Source: Cryoendolithus antarcticus
Lineage: Eukaryota; Ascomycota; Dothideomycetes; Cladosporiales; Cladosporiaceae
NCBI GenBank assembly: GCA_002077065.1
Contig: NAJO01000058.1
Span: 1 to 64,000 of the forward strand
Length of the DNA stretch: 64,000 nucleotides
Direction of reading: 5' to 3'
Made by a program: the position numbers and the translations under genes. A model generated the notes under the pieces. That model searched no databases, was not told where the DNA came from, and saw nothing but the letters and a program-made list of their open reading frames with translations. Positions 1 through 10,448 of this stretch are shown piece after piece (position 1 is the first letter of the stretch; the number at the start of each line of letters is the position of its first letter).

Positions 1-98
1 AACCCTAACCCTAACCCTAACCCTAACCCTAACCCTAACCCTAACCCTAACCCTAACCCTAACCCTAACCCTAACCCTAACCCTAACCCTAACCCTAA
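1..98. repeat. Telomere repeat array (CCCTAA)n
   Basis: About sixteen uninterrupted copies of the 6-base unit AACCCT run from the first base to base 98, with no variant units. This is the C-rich strand of the TTAGGG telomere repeat used by most filamentous fungi, read inward from the chromosome end. It places the left edge of the window at or very near a physical chromosome terminus. Confidence 0.98.
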
Positions 99-533
99 GG
101 CCGGTAGATAATCCTAATAGGTATTTAGGGTTATATTTTAAGACCTCTAGTATTTATTAGGACAAAACCTAGATAGTAGCATTACTAAAGACGATGTTGC
201 CTTCGGACCTATAAGGTTAAAGCTAATAATTAGCCGCGACGGCTAGTATGCTAGTAATAGGTTCTTTATAAGGGACGTTGCCCGACACCGTAATATAAAA
301 CGTAGGATAAGCGAAGTCACTAGTAGCGAAGTAAGGTAGAACGCTATAGGAGCTAGAGCTTAAGAAGAATGGCCTCTCGTTATGCCGATGCGAGCATTAC
401 CTATTGTCTCTTAATATATGCCACTATAACATTGTGCTCATTCTTCGATAGGTGCAATTAACGCTTTTAGATATGGAAGCGTAGCTCTGGAAGCCCCAGT
501 ACAACAAGTCGGCCGCGGCCTAAAATCCCTCCC
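99..533. other. TA-rich subtelomeric spacer, RIP-like
   Basis: No open frame of note is seen. Bases from about 99 to 470 are dense in TpA steps (many TAG, TAA, TAT) and poor in CpA and TpG, unlike the GC-rich genes that follow, while CpG steps survive. That dinucleotide pattern is what repeat-induced point mutation leaves on fungal repeats, since it converts CpA to TpA. It may be an old subtelomeric repeat. No helicase-like subtelomeric gene remains visible. Confidence 0.55.
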
Positions 534-1962
534 TCAAATCAACGGCCTCGCTTCCCCAACAAGTGGTGGCAACATACCCAACTTACTGAACTCCCCACAA
601 ACAGCATGCATAGACTCCAACGTGTCAACATGACCGGCAAACCCAAAGTACCTCGCCTTGTTCATACTCAAGCTCGCCGCCAAGCCCCATGCTGCCGCAT
701 CGCCGAATTCGAAATTAGGCTCAATGTCATCGAAAGGATTGTACTTCAATCCGTTCTTCTGCATGATCTCCTTCCACGCCTTCTGGTTCTCCGGCTCGTG
801 AGCCCAGCCGACCAGTGTCCACGCGAAGCGGAGCTGGCGTCCTGGTCCGTAGCCGAGAGGTGTGGGAACGACGTCCTTGGTGCCGACGACTGTGTACTTT
901 GCTTCGTCTAAGTCTGGCGTGTTGGAGCCAGGAGCACCGTACCAGCTTGCGAGTTCCGGCCAGAGTCGGTTGTGAGGGAGTGGACAGGTATCGCTAGCAT
1001 TGAACTTCTGATTTCTGCACTTATCCTCTAGCGCGGCCCATTCGGTCAGGTATCCAGTCAGTTTCGCCGAACTGTGCTCAGAGGGTCCGAGCCAGAGCTC
1101 GAGATCGCCGGGAAACTCGAGCTTCTCGCCTTTCTGCGCTTGGACGGCCTGCGGAAAGTGTGATTAGTACACTTCGGGGGCAGATCAGAAAAGTCTATAC
1201 TGACTGCATAGATGGCCAGAGGGAGCAGAATGTTCATGGCCGCACCAGTGACGGCACCTAGGATCCAGGCGGGACAGATGATGTTCCAGCCGATGTTGTG
1301 AGCCTCGCAATATTTGTAGAGAATGTCCTCTTGCGGGTAGTAGAAGTTGGGGGCCAGTGTCACTCTTGGATCGCTTTCAGTGGCTGGCGACCGATGCGGT
1401 CCCAGGTGGACGCCGTAATTCTTTGCGCCAGTCTGCAACACGAATCGCTTTGGGGTAATCTTGGCGAGATCCAGCGCTTCGGTGAAGTTACGCAGGAGCG
1501 CAGCTGCGCTTCAATGTCAGTGGAATGCAAGCATCACACGAGCAAGCGAGCTCTACTATTTGTGTCTACCAGCTGTTGTGCATTGCTCCAAGGTGGCTGC
1601 CCGGGATCGGGTCGTGGCTGGAGGTATGAGTAGAAGAAGACGTGATCTGCTTTGACTCCCTTCCCTCGTAATTCCTTCGCAATGTCCTCAGGCTTTGACA
1701 GAAAGTCCACGGCTACATGCTCGACTCGACTTCGCTGATCTGGTGTCAACAAAGCCATCATCTCCTTCGGCGGAGGTTTGCGCGATGCAGCCCAGACTTT
1801 GGTCCATCTCTCAGGACTCTCCAGCAGCACTCGCAAGGTGGCGAACCCGGATATGCCATTGGCGCCCGTTACAATGGCCGTCAAGCCTTTGATTTCTGTC
1901 GAGAAGCTTGGCAAGTTGTTGTAGATGCCCTGCTTTCGCAAAGGAAGTTGCTCGGATCCCAT
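534..1962 (-). CDS. PRISE-like SDR-family reductase
   Basis: Three exons fit without a frame break: 1962-1557, 1503-1205 and 1148-534, giving 439 residues. The N-terminus carries a Rossmann nucleotide-binding motif (TGANGISGFA), in the form typical of progesterone 5-beta-reductase/iridoid-synthase-like (PRISE) enzymes. It is followed by the family features VDTN-ALLRNF and LQTGAKNYGVHLGP. PRISE enzymes reduce activated C=C bonds in enones using NADPH; in fungi the substrates are mostly unknown and many lie near secondary-metabolite genes. The acceptor at 1504 joins VDTN to ALLRNF cleanly, and the intron at 1204-1149 is flanked by GTCAGT and CCGCAG. It is the first gene in from the telomere, about 0.4 kb away, and looks intact. 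Substrate and pathway are not assigned. Confidence 0.85.
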
Positions 1963-2031
1963 GATGTGAGTTATTGAGATGTATCACACGATGTTGTCGA
2001 AGAATTGCAGGCGGTCGTGGTCTGTTTGAAC

Positions 2032-2163
2032 ATATATGAGTGTTCTCGTTCATACGCCATTGAGGGGTGATTGCCAATCATGAACCCCGCAGTCGTGATA
2101 TATGAGTGTTCTTGTTCATACGCCATTGAGGGGTGATTGCCAATCATGAACCCCGCAGTCGTG
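2032..2163. repeat. 66-bp perfect-register tandem duplication
   Basis: The 66-bp unit at 2032-2097 is repeated immediately at 2098-2163 with one substitution (CTCGTT versus CTTGTT). It lies in the intergenic space between the divergent SDR and cupin genes, so it duplicates part of their shared promoter region. The near identity of the copies suggests a recent event. Confidence 0.9.
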
Positions 2164-2259
2164 CATCCACCTCGGACGCGGACATCTCATGGCAATCGAA
2201 TACTGCGCTGCACATCAGCAAATCGTACATACGAGAGTTTGTGACAGCCCACAGACAGA

Positions 2260-2895
2260 ATGGTCAACGTCAAGACCTACCATCTCCCGCCTACGCCTCT
2301 CATTCCGAACTCCCCACAACCCCTACTCCACTACCCTGGTCTCTTGGCCAGCGAGACCTCCGACACAATCCTGGCCAAAGCCTACGATCTCTTCGACTCC
2401 AACGCCTGGGAACTCCAATGGATCTTCCGCTATGGTCCAACGCAGCCCTCACACTACCACAGTCATACACATGAGTGTATGGCCGTATTGACAGGCAGTG
2501 GGGTGATACGGTTCGGGGTCGCGGACACCGGCAACGACGATGCTGATCATGAGGAGGGCGGCGTGACGGTCTCTGCCTCAGCAGGCGATGTTTTTGTCAT
2601 ACCAGCCGGCGTGGCGCACAAGACACATGAGGTTCAGCCCATAACGAGTTTCAAGCTCATCAGTCCCGGAACGGGGCATGGCATACCGGGTGAGAATCCG
2701 AGGAAGCAGCTGCAGGAGGTGAAGCTGGAGGGGTTTACTATGCTGGGAGCGTATCCAAGAGGATCGAAGGGGTGGGACTTCGCTGAGCGGAATGCGCCGG
2801 GCGTCGAGATGAAGGAGAGCTGGGATGTGGAGAAGCCTGAGAGGGATCCAGTGTTGGGCGTCGCTGAAGAGGGCTTGTGCGGAACGTGGAAGTGA
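2260..2895 (+). CDS. Cupin-domain protein (YjlB-like)
   Basis: A single exon encodes 211 residues. The centre holds the two cupin motifs: motif 1 around HYHSHTHECMAVLTGSG (His, His and Glu metal ligands) and motif 2 around GDVFVIPAGVAHKT (PxG and the last His). Between them is an acidic loop of about 25 residues. The fold is a one-domain beta-barrel that normally binds a divalent metal; members of this bacterial and fungal group have no firmly known reaction. Length fits a single-domain cupin, and there is no signal peptide, so it is probably cytosolic. It is divergent from the neighbouring reductase, with the 66-bp duplication between them, and could share control with it. The ATG at 2260 is the first in frame after an upstream stop. 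Confidence 0.85.
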   Translation: MVNVKTYHLPPTPLIPNSPQPLLHYPGLLASETSDTILAKAYDLFDSNAWELQWIFRYGPTQPSHYHSHTHECMAVLTGSGVIRFGVADTGNDDADHEEGGVTVSASAGDVFVIPAGVAHKTHEVQPITSFKLISPGTGHGIPGENPRKQLQEVKLEGFTMLGAYPRGSKGWDFAERNAPGVEMKESWDVEKPERDPVLGVAEEGLCGTWK

Positions 2896-3155
2896 GGGTC
2901 GATGGTCGGTCAGCCAGTGAGAGGGTATTGGTGGAAGAGGTCACCCGAGACACAAGAGGACGCAGCTCGCCTCGGCCACGACAGAACGCACACGCCGCGG
3001 AGCCCGGACCGTGGTCGCTCGTTTGCTACGATTGCGCGATCGATCGGTAGGGCGCGCTCCGAGTCGCCAGTGTTGAGCTTAGAGGGTCACCCCAGCCCAA
3101 GACAGCGGTCGCAAGTAATGCCCATAGATTGTACCACTCCCATCTCCACGTGCGT

Positions 3156-3917
3156 TCAGCTCTTCACTGCGGTCTTACCCTCCTCTTCCATCTCCCTCAG
3201 CCTCTCCACCACCTTGCCCCTCAAATACGCACTCAACCCCAACACCCCCTCCCTAGTACAAATCCGATACGTCCCCGCCTCCTGATACCTCCCATGCCCA
3301 TCCACAAACTCCCCCTTCGCATCCAACTCCAGACTCCCAAAAATATCCTCCGGCCACGCCACCCTCCCAAAGTCAGGAGGCTGCCTCTGATCACTGACGT
3401 GAATATACCCCCCTTTGCCCGCACCACCCATACCGCCTTGAGCTTCGGAGACATGGCCGGAGAGGCTGGGCTTGGACATGCTGGCTTGGCTGCCTTTGCC
3501 GCGGCGTCGAGGGGGGGTTTTGGAGGGGGAGAAGACGCCGCCGGAGCCGAGGGCGGAGCCGGCCTGGGAGCTGTACATGGCTGCTTGGGCTATGACCTCG
3601 GGGTCTGAGTGGGCGTGTCTGCGGAGGGTTTCGTGGATGATGTTGAGGAGGGCGGGATTCTCCGTGAGAGATTCGGGAGTTGGGGGAATAATTGAGGTTG
3701 TGCCGATTGCGAGATGTGGGCTTGGGGGAGAGGTCGGGAGGAGGGAGAGGATGAGAGAGGATGAGGAGATAGGGTTGGGGTGGATGTACTAGTCATGTCT
3801 CAGCAAGGGAAAAGCGTAGATTGATGGGAGGCTCATGCGATATTCGGGTTACTTGGGAGGGTGGAAAGGGCTCGGCGGAGGGTACTTGGAGACGTTCGAG
3901 CGATGAGACGGAGGCAT
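3156..3917 (-). CDS. Conserved fungal protein of unknown function
   Basis: Best model is two exons, 3917-3853 and 3720-3156, joined by an intron with donor GTAACC and acceptor CCCAAG; this gives 209 residues. The part that looks conserved runs from PHLAIGTTSIIPPTPESL through NIIHETLRRHAHSDPEVIAQA to a C-terminal block with DFGRVAWPEDIFGSLELD and GTYRICTREGVLGLS. A glycine- and serine-rich linker separates the halves. An alternative start at 3961 would give a mitochondrial-looking N-terminus (MATLLCAPGTASS...), but its frame does not join the downstream exon with the visible splice sites. I do not recognise a named family, so no function is proposed. The C-terminal half, 3156-3578, is secure; the 5' exon is tentative. 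Confidence 0.6.
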
Positions 3918-4350
3918 TGAAAAGATGAAGCTGTCCCTGGTGCGCACAGAAGAGTTGCCATCTCAGCGCGAACGTTCAAGAGATAGAGCCAATTGGACAA
4001 GTAAAGCAAAGTGGTTATATTGTACTGAGTAGCTTGCAACGGAAGTCATGGTATCAGAATCTACAGATCATCGCCCATGACGTTTGGCTGGATCTTCAAG
4101 CACTGGCCACCCAAGATCAGAACATCATTCCCAGTCCCTAATGAACGTCTACACCATGCGGTCGTTGCTTGCGTGCTGCGGGTTTCAAGTCCGGTCGAGG
4201 GCGGAGCGTAGTAACCCAGGTCATCGCAGCACCTCGAGGCTGAGTCCACTGCTATGGATTGCCGTGAAACGCGTGCTTTCCCTTTGACGCACGTCATACT
4301 AAGCCATGCATGGGATGCGGAACAACACCCCCGCAAGATATTCAATGCCA
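3918..4350. other. Intergenic, no gene seen
   Basis: This stretch lies upstream of the conserved unknown gene and just past the Snf7 stop codon. Open frames here are short and have no family-like content. An unplaced 5' exon of the 3156-3917 gene could lie in its first 120 bases. Confidence 0.5.
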
Positions 4351-5161
4351 CTACATCGCCATCTCAGCCTGCAGCTTCCGTAGCTCCTCCTCTTCGTCCT
4401 CTTCCTCGGCCACTGCTCGTCCTCGTACTATGCAAATGTCAGCATAACCCTCATCTCAATGCATCTCATAGACTTACTGGGTGCATTCGGCACATTGGGC
4501 ACCCGCTGTATCTGATCGCTGATCGGCACACTGCCAGTCTTCAACATCTTCTCATCCAGCTGCTCCTGCTGCAACTCGGCCAACTCCTCATCAAGCTCGT
4601 CCTCATCAATAGCGTTACTCGTTGCGCCTTGCGCTAATGCTTCCGCAATCTCGTCTCCAACCGCGTGCTGCTCTCGCAGATCCTCCATGACTTGGTCCAC
4701 CGTGTCTACCGTGAGACCGCCGTGTATCGTCTTCATAGCCTTGGACGCATTTGCCATGGCGTCCAGAGTCTCCTTGTTGATGTTCGCCGATTCGATCGAG
4801 GAGATCTCCTTCTCTAGCGTCATCATCTGTGCCGACGTTTGCTCGAGTGCCTGCTCGTGCGCCTTCTTTCGCCGGAGTGCGGCTTTCGCGACTGCAATAC
4901 ATGTCAGCTCACTCCTCCCGATACCCCAGCGAATCCTTTTACCACCCGTAGGCTGACAGTATTGCACTCACGTCCTTTATTTGTGCTCACGTTCTTCCGT
5001 GCTATCGCATCCTGCTCGTCCATCTGGTTCTGCAAGTGCTTCTCCCGCTTCGACAACATGTCGAGCGTACTTCGCAGTCCGAGGATAGCATTCTTGGTCG
5101 TGTCCTTCTTCTTCGCTGCGTTACCACCCCATAGGCTGCCGATGCCCCAGCCGCTTGCCAT
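4351..5161 (-). CDS. SNF7: ESCRT-III subunit Snf7/Vps32
   Basis: Exons 5161-4972, 4891-4478 and 4427-4351 give 226 residues, the usual size for Snf7. The N-terminus MASGWGIGSLWGG, the basic helical region with the REKHLQNQMDEQ stretch, ALRRKKAHEQ, and the acidic C-terminal part with DELDEELAELQQEQ then EEELRKLQAEMAM are the ESCRT-III layout: basic membrane-binding helices 1-4, then an acidic autoinhibitory tail with a MIM-type helix. Snf7 polymerises on endosomal membranes to drive multivesicular-body sorting; in filamentous fungi it also takes part in pH (Pal/Rim) signalling. Intron 1 (4971-4892) starts GTGAGT, and intron 2 (4477-4428) is only 50 nt with GTAAGT. It is divergent from the Ten1-like gene. 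Confidence 0.93.
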
Positions 5162-5659
5162 GATGGACCACTGCAGACAACCTGCGCAAGCTCCCGGGCA
5201 GGGTTTGCTTGTATGTGCCCGATAGATGCCAAGTGGTATCAGTCACACGGTCCACGTCCAGACAAGTCACTCCGGAGATATTGCTGTTGTATCGATGCTT
5301 CCACCACCTCGGAACCTGCGTGCTATGTCTGCTGCCAACGGCCTGTTATAGCAAGTCCGGAGTCTCTCAGATGTTGAAAGAAGCAATTTCGAAGCCTTGG
5401 AAGATATTGCAGTGCAAGGGGCGATATCGAGTACCGAGTGTGTGAGATGTTGCTGGCGCCTGTTTCTTCATCGCGGTGTTGAATCTCGTGAAGCCCAGCC
5501 CACCACATGACGTGAGGTGCACGTGCCTCTTCACACAATCGCTCTCGCTATGTTCCACTTTTCTCACGAATCCCTCGTATGCTTCCATCGACCTCACCTT
5601 CTCTTCTCCAGGTGAGGAACGTATGAGCTACCATCAGAGTGCCGAGGTCATTGAGGAAC
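5162..5659. other. Divergent promoter region, Snf7 / Ten1-like
   Basis: About 500 bp between the start codons of two divergently transcribed genes. No coding signal is seen. It presumably holds both promoters. Confidence 0.55.
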
Positions 5660-6134
5660 ATGCCGCCGAAGAGGGCCGGCGAGTATGCATACCTCGAAAG
5701 CAAACCTCAAGCGAGCCAGCTAGTCCTGCTCTCCCAGGTTGCCGCTATGAGCGAAGGCAGCAAGGTAAGATTTCTAGGATGGTGAGTCTGTACGTTCTTT
5801 CCATACTTTCATCCCACTTATCGTTGTTCCTAGCGTAGCCTCGTATAACGTGCCTAGCGCGACCTTGCTTCTCGAAGATCACGCTGCAATCTCGGAGCGG
5901 TCTTCCGTTCTCGTCAACGTCGATGGGATTACCAGCACGCTTAATGCTGAGCTGACCCAGATCGGCGCTCTGCTCAACGTTGTGGGCTACGTCGATCACA
6001 GCAGTGTTGTCAATGCGAGCGAGAAGGAGTCCTCGACGAACGTCAACGCTCTTATGATCTGGTCTGCCGGAGCGGTCAAAGTCGACGAATACGAGACGGC
6101 TGTCAGGGATTTGCAATCGACATGTGCTGCCTGA
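5660..6134 (+). CDS. TEN1: CST telomere-capping complex subunit Ten1-like
   Basis: Two exons, 5660-5781 and 5834-6134, with a 52-nt intron (GTGAGT...TTCCTAG), encode 140 residues. Exon 1 ends in KVRFLG and exon 2 resumes CVASYNVPSATLLLED, giving the beta-strand pattern of an OB-fold start. Later features are LNVVGYVDHS and the C-terminal LMIWSAGAVKVDEYETAV, which match my memory of filamentous-fungal Ten1 proteins. Ten1 binds Stn1 and, with Cdc13/CTC1-type partners, caps single-stranded telomere ends and helps C-strand fill-in. The length is right for Ten1. Its nearness to the telomere (about 5.6 kb) is striking for a capping gene. A small OB-fold protein of another family is the main alternative, but the WSAG-VK-EYE signature argues for Ten1. 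Confidence 0.78.
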
Positions 6135-6980
6135 AGGCCCTCGTTATTGGTTTAAGGCTTCTGCCACGACCTCTAGGCCGATCAACACCATGGAATCAAG
6201 ACTACGACAGCGATTTCATCAAGCTCGCTCTGGTGCTACTGAACTTACAGCACAATCGTCGACGACATGCCTACCAGATCTAGTAGCTACAAAGTACAGT
6301 GACATGGGCTGCCAGCGTCCAGTGCCAGAATGCACATGTCGACTTGCAAAGAAGGTGTATCAGTTACGTCTATAGCTTGTCTCGTGAGCATAAGTCATAC
6401 AGCAGTGCACCTATAATGCGAGCAAGGTGCAGCTCTTGCGCCGAGTGCGTTCAGCTGAGGTCTTCGAAGAACACTGAATGTTTGGACTACTATTCACGCA
6501 TGTGTGTCTCTGCTAGTCAATAGCGCCCACCCTGCCGAACCGGGAACTGCACTCGCACATGCATTCACATACAATAACGCCATCGCAATCTTCGACGAGG
6601 CGAAGGATCTCCTCAAGTCGACTTGGTCACAGCTTTTTACAGGGCGTAGCAGCTCCCCCGCATTCCCGCCAACCAATGCTTGACCAGCCTGGGCGCCACC
6701 AAGCAGTGCATAGTGGCCTCCGCGCATACCTTGACTGTGCACCAGCGCGTGAGGCGCTACCCGTGACACACCGTCGGTCTCTGTGTATCACGCGAGGCGG
6801 GACTCAGCCTCGCAATCGCCAGATGGTCACGGCAGAAATGCATACCCCTCCCTGCATCCCGACCTCATCTACAAGAGCATGGCAGCTGCCTCCCGTAAGA
6901 TGCACCTGCTTCTCCTCTTCCCTACGGAGTGAGAATTAAGCGTATCACTCGGCGCGTACGGCACACGCTGCTCGCCTGGT
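6135..6980. other. Intergenic, no gene seen
   Basis: About 850 bp between the Ten1-like gene and the MFS transporter on the same strand. Short frames occur on both strands but none has a recognisable family signature or joins to a neighbour by plausible splice sites. Confidence 0.5.
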
Positions 6981-9478
6981 ATGGCGTTCAACGGTAATGG
7001 GTTCGTGGAAGGAAAGAACAAGCTCATGGGCATCTGCCTGACTTTGCAACAGCGCAAGCGACATCGAAGAGCTCGACAAGACTCCAAAGCTCGAGCAGAA
7101 CGGCGATCATGACTATGAGACCGAAGCCGCAGCTCGGCGCAAAGCCAGCATCGCCGCCATGATGCAGAACACGACCGGCGAAGTCAAGAACCCACTCATC
7201 GGCATCCCTCGACCACAACTCATGCGAGATGTCGACGCCTTTGCCACGCAATATGGCTTCAGCAGCGACGAGGTCGACCTACTGAAAAAAGGCGCGATCG
7301 TCGCCCAGAACCCAGCGGACTTTGAGAACATGCCGGAGCTGGACGATCACGACCGCATTGCCCTGCGCGAGGAGATCATGCGGCGCTGGAAGCATCCGTT
7401 CGCGTTGTACTTTACGATCATCCTCAATTCCATCGCAGCAGCTATCCAAGGCTGGGACCAGACGGGAAGCAATGGCGCCAATCTCTCGTTTCCTAAAGAG
7501 TTCGGCATCAGCGCTGATCCGCCTGATTGCGGGGCCAGTGTGAATGACCCGCTGTGCCAGAAGAACGCGTGGCTCGTGGGTTTCATCAACAGCTGCCCCT
7601 ACATCGCTATTTGTCTCTTCACTGGCTGGATCTCGGATCCTGTCAATGAGTACCTCGGGCGTCGTGGGACGATCTTCGTTGCTGCTATCTTCTCTGTCTT
7701 GGCGCCGATTGGATCTGGCTTGACTCAGCATTGGGGGCAGCTTGTAGCTTGTCGTGAGTATCAACTCGAACCTGTTGCGTTACACTGTGAGGAGCGTGAA
7801 GAGTTGACCTTTCACAGGCATCCTTCTCGGAATTGGCATGGGGCTGAAAGAGGTGACTGTGCCGGTCTTCTCCGCCGAGAACGCGCCGACAAATATCAGA
7901 GGTGGGCTAGTCATGTCCTGGCAGCTCTGGACGGCCTTCGGCATCTTTCTTGGGTACAGCGCGAATCTGGCCGTGTACAATGTGGGAAAGATGTACGCTT
8001 TCTTCCAACCATGACTTTTGTTGGAACCAAGAGTGCTGACTATGAATTAGTGCATGGAGACTCCAGCTCGGAAGCGCTTTCATTCCAGCCGTACCGCTTC
8101 TTATCGGCATCTACTTCTGCCCAGAGTAAGTGATTCGCACGTGAACTCGGTGTCGATGCGACGTGCTGACCAGCGATTTCCAGATCTCCTCGATGGTATC
8201 TCAAGAAGAAGAAGCCCTACAAAGCCTACAAGTCATTGCTCCGCCTCCGCAACTCGCCACTGCAAGCTGCAAGAGATGTCTACTACATCCAAGCGCAGCT
8301 CGACGCCGAACACCGCATGATGGAGGAAGCTGGCCTGCTGAAAACGAACAACTTCTTCTCCCGCTTCGTCGAGCTCTTCACGCTTCCTCGTGTCCGTCGA
8401 GCGACACAAGCTTCTGGAATCGTAATGATTGCACAGCAGATGTGTGGTATCAACGTACGCTCCTATTTACAAAGCTGCCCTTGGCAGAGCCATGTACTAA
8501 ACAAAACACAGATTATCGCGTTCTACAGCGCGACCATCTTCTCACAAGCTGGCTTCAGCACTGCTTCGGCTCTATTCGTCTCCTGGGGCTTCGGTCTGGT
8601 GAACTTTGTCTTTGCATGGTAATATCGTTACATCCCATTTGCACCGATTGTACTGACATGAGTCAGGCCTGCCGTATATACCATCGACACTTTCGGCAGA
8701 CGAGGCCTCCTCATCTTCACATTCCCACAGATGGCATGGTCTCTGCTTGCAGCTGGTCTCTGCTTCCTGATCAAGGCTCCCAAGGCTCACTTGGCCACCG
8801 TCGCGCTGTTCGTCTTCATCTTCGGAGCTTTCTACTCGCCTGGAGAAGGTCCGGTGCCGTTCGCAGTAAGTGGTGTGATCGCCGAGTAGGCTGGAAGACG
8901 GCACTGACGATAGAACCAGTACTCCGCCGAGGTGTTTCCGCTCTCTCATCGTGAGATGGGCATGTCTTGGGCAGTGGCAACCAACAGTCAGTACTTCAAT
9001 CTATCTTCATGGCGCGGATGCACCGGCTGACAGCTCGCGCAGACTTCTGGGCATCGATATTGTCAATGTCACTCCCCCGTATGCTTCAAGCGTTCACACC
9101 AACAGGCGTCTTCGGCTTCTACGCCGCGTTAAACGTTGTCGCATTCTTCATGATCCTGTTCTTCCTCCCAGAGGTGAGCTCCAACACCCATGATTTGCGT
9201 ATACACGCAGTGCTAATTTCTCGCAGACCAAGCAGCGTACCCTCGAAGAGCTCGACTACGTTTTCGGCGTCCCTACTCGCAGACACGCGGGCTTCGTGGC
9301 GCATGAACAGATACCATGGTGGTTCCGCAAGTGGATCTTCCAGAAGAAGGGAGAACCCGAGCCGCAGCTGTATCATTTTGAGGATACGAGTGTGATCAAT
9401 GCATATCGTGGGGACGCTGATGGCCCGGAAAAAGTGAAGACTTACCATCAGGAGTTGGGGTCTACGCTGTCAGCATGA
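6981..9478 (+). CDS. MFS sugar-type transporter
   Basis: Ten exons can be joined in frame: 6981-7000, 7053-7753, 7818-7992, 8051-8125, 8184-8454, 8512-8618, 8667-8865, 8920-8986, 9043-9173 and 9227-9478, giving 665 residues. Sugar-porter hallmarks are visible: [11 protein letters not shown] in TM1, a loop with YLGRRGT, CPESPRWYL after TM6, IAQQMCGIN in TM7, DTFGRRGLL, and the PEV/PETK-type end [19 protein letters not shown] cytosolic N-terminal extension of about 130 residues ([16 protein letters not shown]...) is typical of a fungal clade of this family. The first tiny exon uses a weak GTTCGT donor; a conservative start is 7159. It probably imports a hexose, polyol or related carbon source; the substrate is not readable. 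Every internal junction keeps phase, so the gene looks functional. Confidence 0.9.
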
Positions 9479-9650
9479 GGAAAGACACAATTATGAGAGT
9501 GGGTGAGATTGAGACTAGGCGCCGAGATACCCTTGCGTAAGACTGTCTTTGATTTTTATGCTCTCTCTATCGGCATCGCGTCTTACGAACCGCGTGTGGT
9601 CACATCTCGCTACGTCTGGTGCTCGAATACTAGATCGGTCATTGCCGCAA

Positions 9651-10448
9651 TCAATGCTTAGCCATCATCTTCGTCATCTTGGCGAATGTGGCTTGACGAG
9701 TCTGTTCCCATGAGCTGAACCCCATGAAGTCTTTCGCTCCTCCCACAGCAACCTGCTCAAAGTCCTCGCTAGTCAGTCCGGCAAATGCTTCCTCAGTGAA
9801 GTCATTCAATGGCATGCCGATCTCCTTTCCCTTGTCCCCGTGCTCAGCATCATGCAACTCGGTTTGCACAGCTGGAGGGAACAGCTCGATGACCTTCACG
9901 TTCGACCCAGCGTCCTGAAGCTGTTGCCGTTGTGTGAGGATGAGATGGTGCAGCGCGGCCTTCATGGCACAGTAGTTACCACATGGCAGGATTGGCACCA
10001 GCGCCAGACCAGAGGTAGTGTACATCAATGCGGTATCCTTAGGGGCTCGCTTCTGCAATAACGGCAGGAAGGCTTTGGCAAGGTGTAGTGGCGAAGTGTA
10101 GTCAGTCAAGATTTCGAGCTCCAACTTCGCGAGATCGACACCCTTGTCCGGGTCTGTCCAGTCAAGTGATCGTTGAAGCCCGGCGTTGATCCAAACACAG
10201 TCGATATCTGGGTGCTTCTTGAAGATGTCGGCCGCGAAGGCTGGAATCGCCTTGAGGTCGGTAATGTCAAATTGGGCAGAGTCAACATTGCCCTTGGAGC
10301 CGTGCTCGGAGACGAACTGGTCGAGCTTCTCCTGTCGACGGCCAGAGACGATGACTGAGGTGCCTGTTGAGACGAATTTGGAGGCGAGGGCGTAGCCTAT
10401 GCCACTCGTGGCGCCTAGGATGAGGACTTTGTTGTAGCGGAAAGACAT
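9651..10448 (-). CDS. Short-chain dehydrogenase/reductase (SDR)
   Basis: A single exon encodes 265 residues, the normal size for a classical SDR. The cofactor motif LGATSGIGYALA sits at about residues 10-21, with GRRQEKL after the second strand favouring NADP. WINAGLQ stands for the NNAG motif, TTSGLA holds the active-site Ser, and YCAMK is the YxxxK catalytic pair. The chain resembles fungal DltE-like oxidoreductases. The ATG at 10448 is chosen because the cofactor motif begins within ten residues of it; the frame stays open upstream but codes nothing SDR-like. It is convergent with the MFS sugar-type transporter at 6981-9478. Substrate unknown. Confidence 0.9.
   Translation of the reverse strand: MSFRYNKVLILGATSGIGYALASKFVSTGTSVIVSGRRQEKLDQFVSEHGSKGNVDSAQFDITDLKAIPAFAADIFKKHPDIDCVWINAGLQRSLDWTDPDKGVDLAKLELEILTDYTSPLHLAKAFLPLLQKRAPKDTALMYTTSGLALVPILPCGNYCAMKAALHHLILTQRQQLQDAGSNVKVIELFPPAVQTELHDAEHGDKGKEIGMPLNDFTEEAFAGLTSEDFEQVAVGGAKDFMGFSSWEQTRQATFAKMTKMMAKH

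Noticed and set aside
3833..4039. Mitochondrial-type leader (MATLLCAPGTASS) as the first exon of the 3156-3917 gene
   Set aside because: Attractive by composition, but none of its GT sites joins the downstream exon in frame; the short exon at 3917-3853 does.
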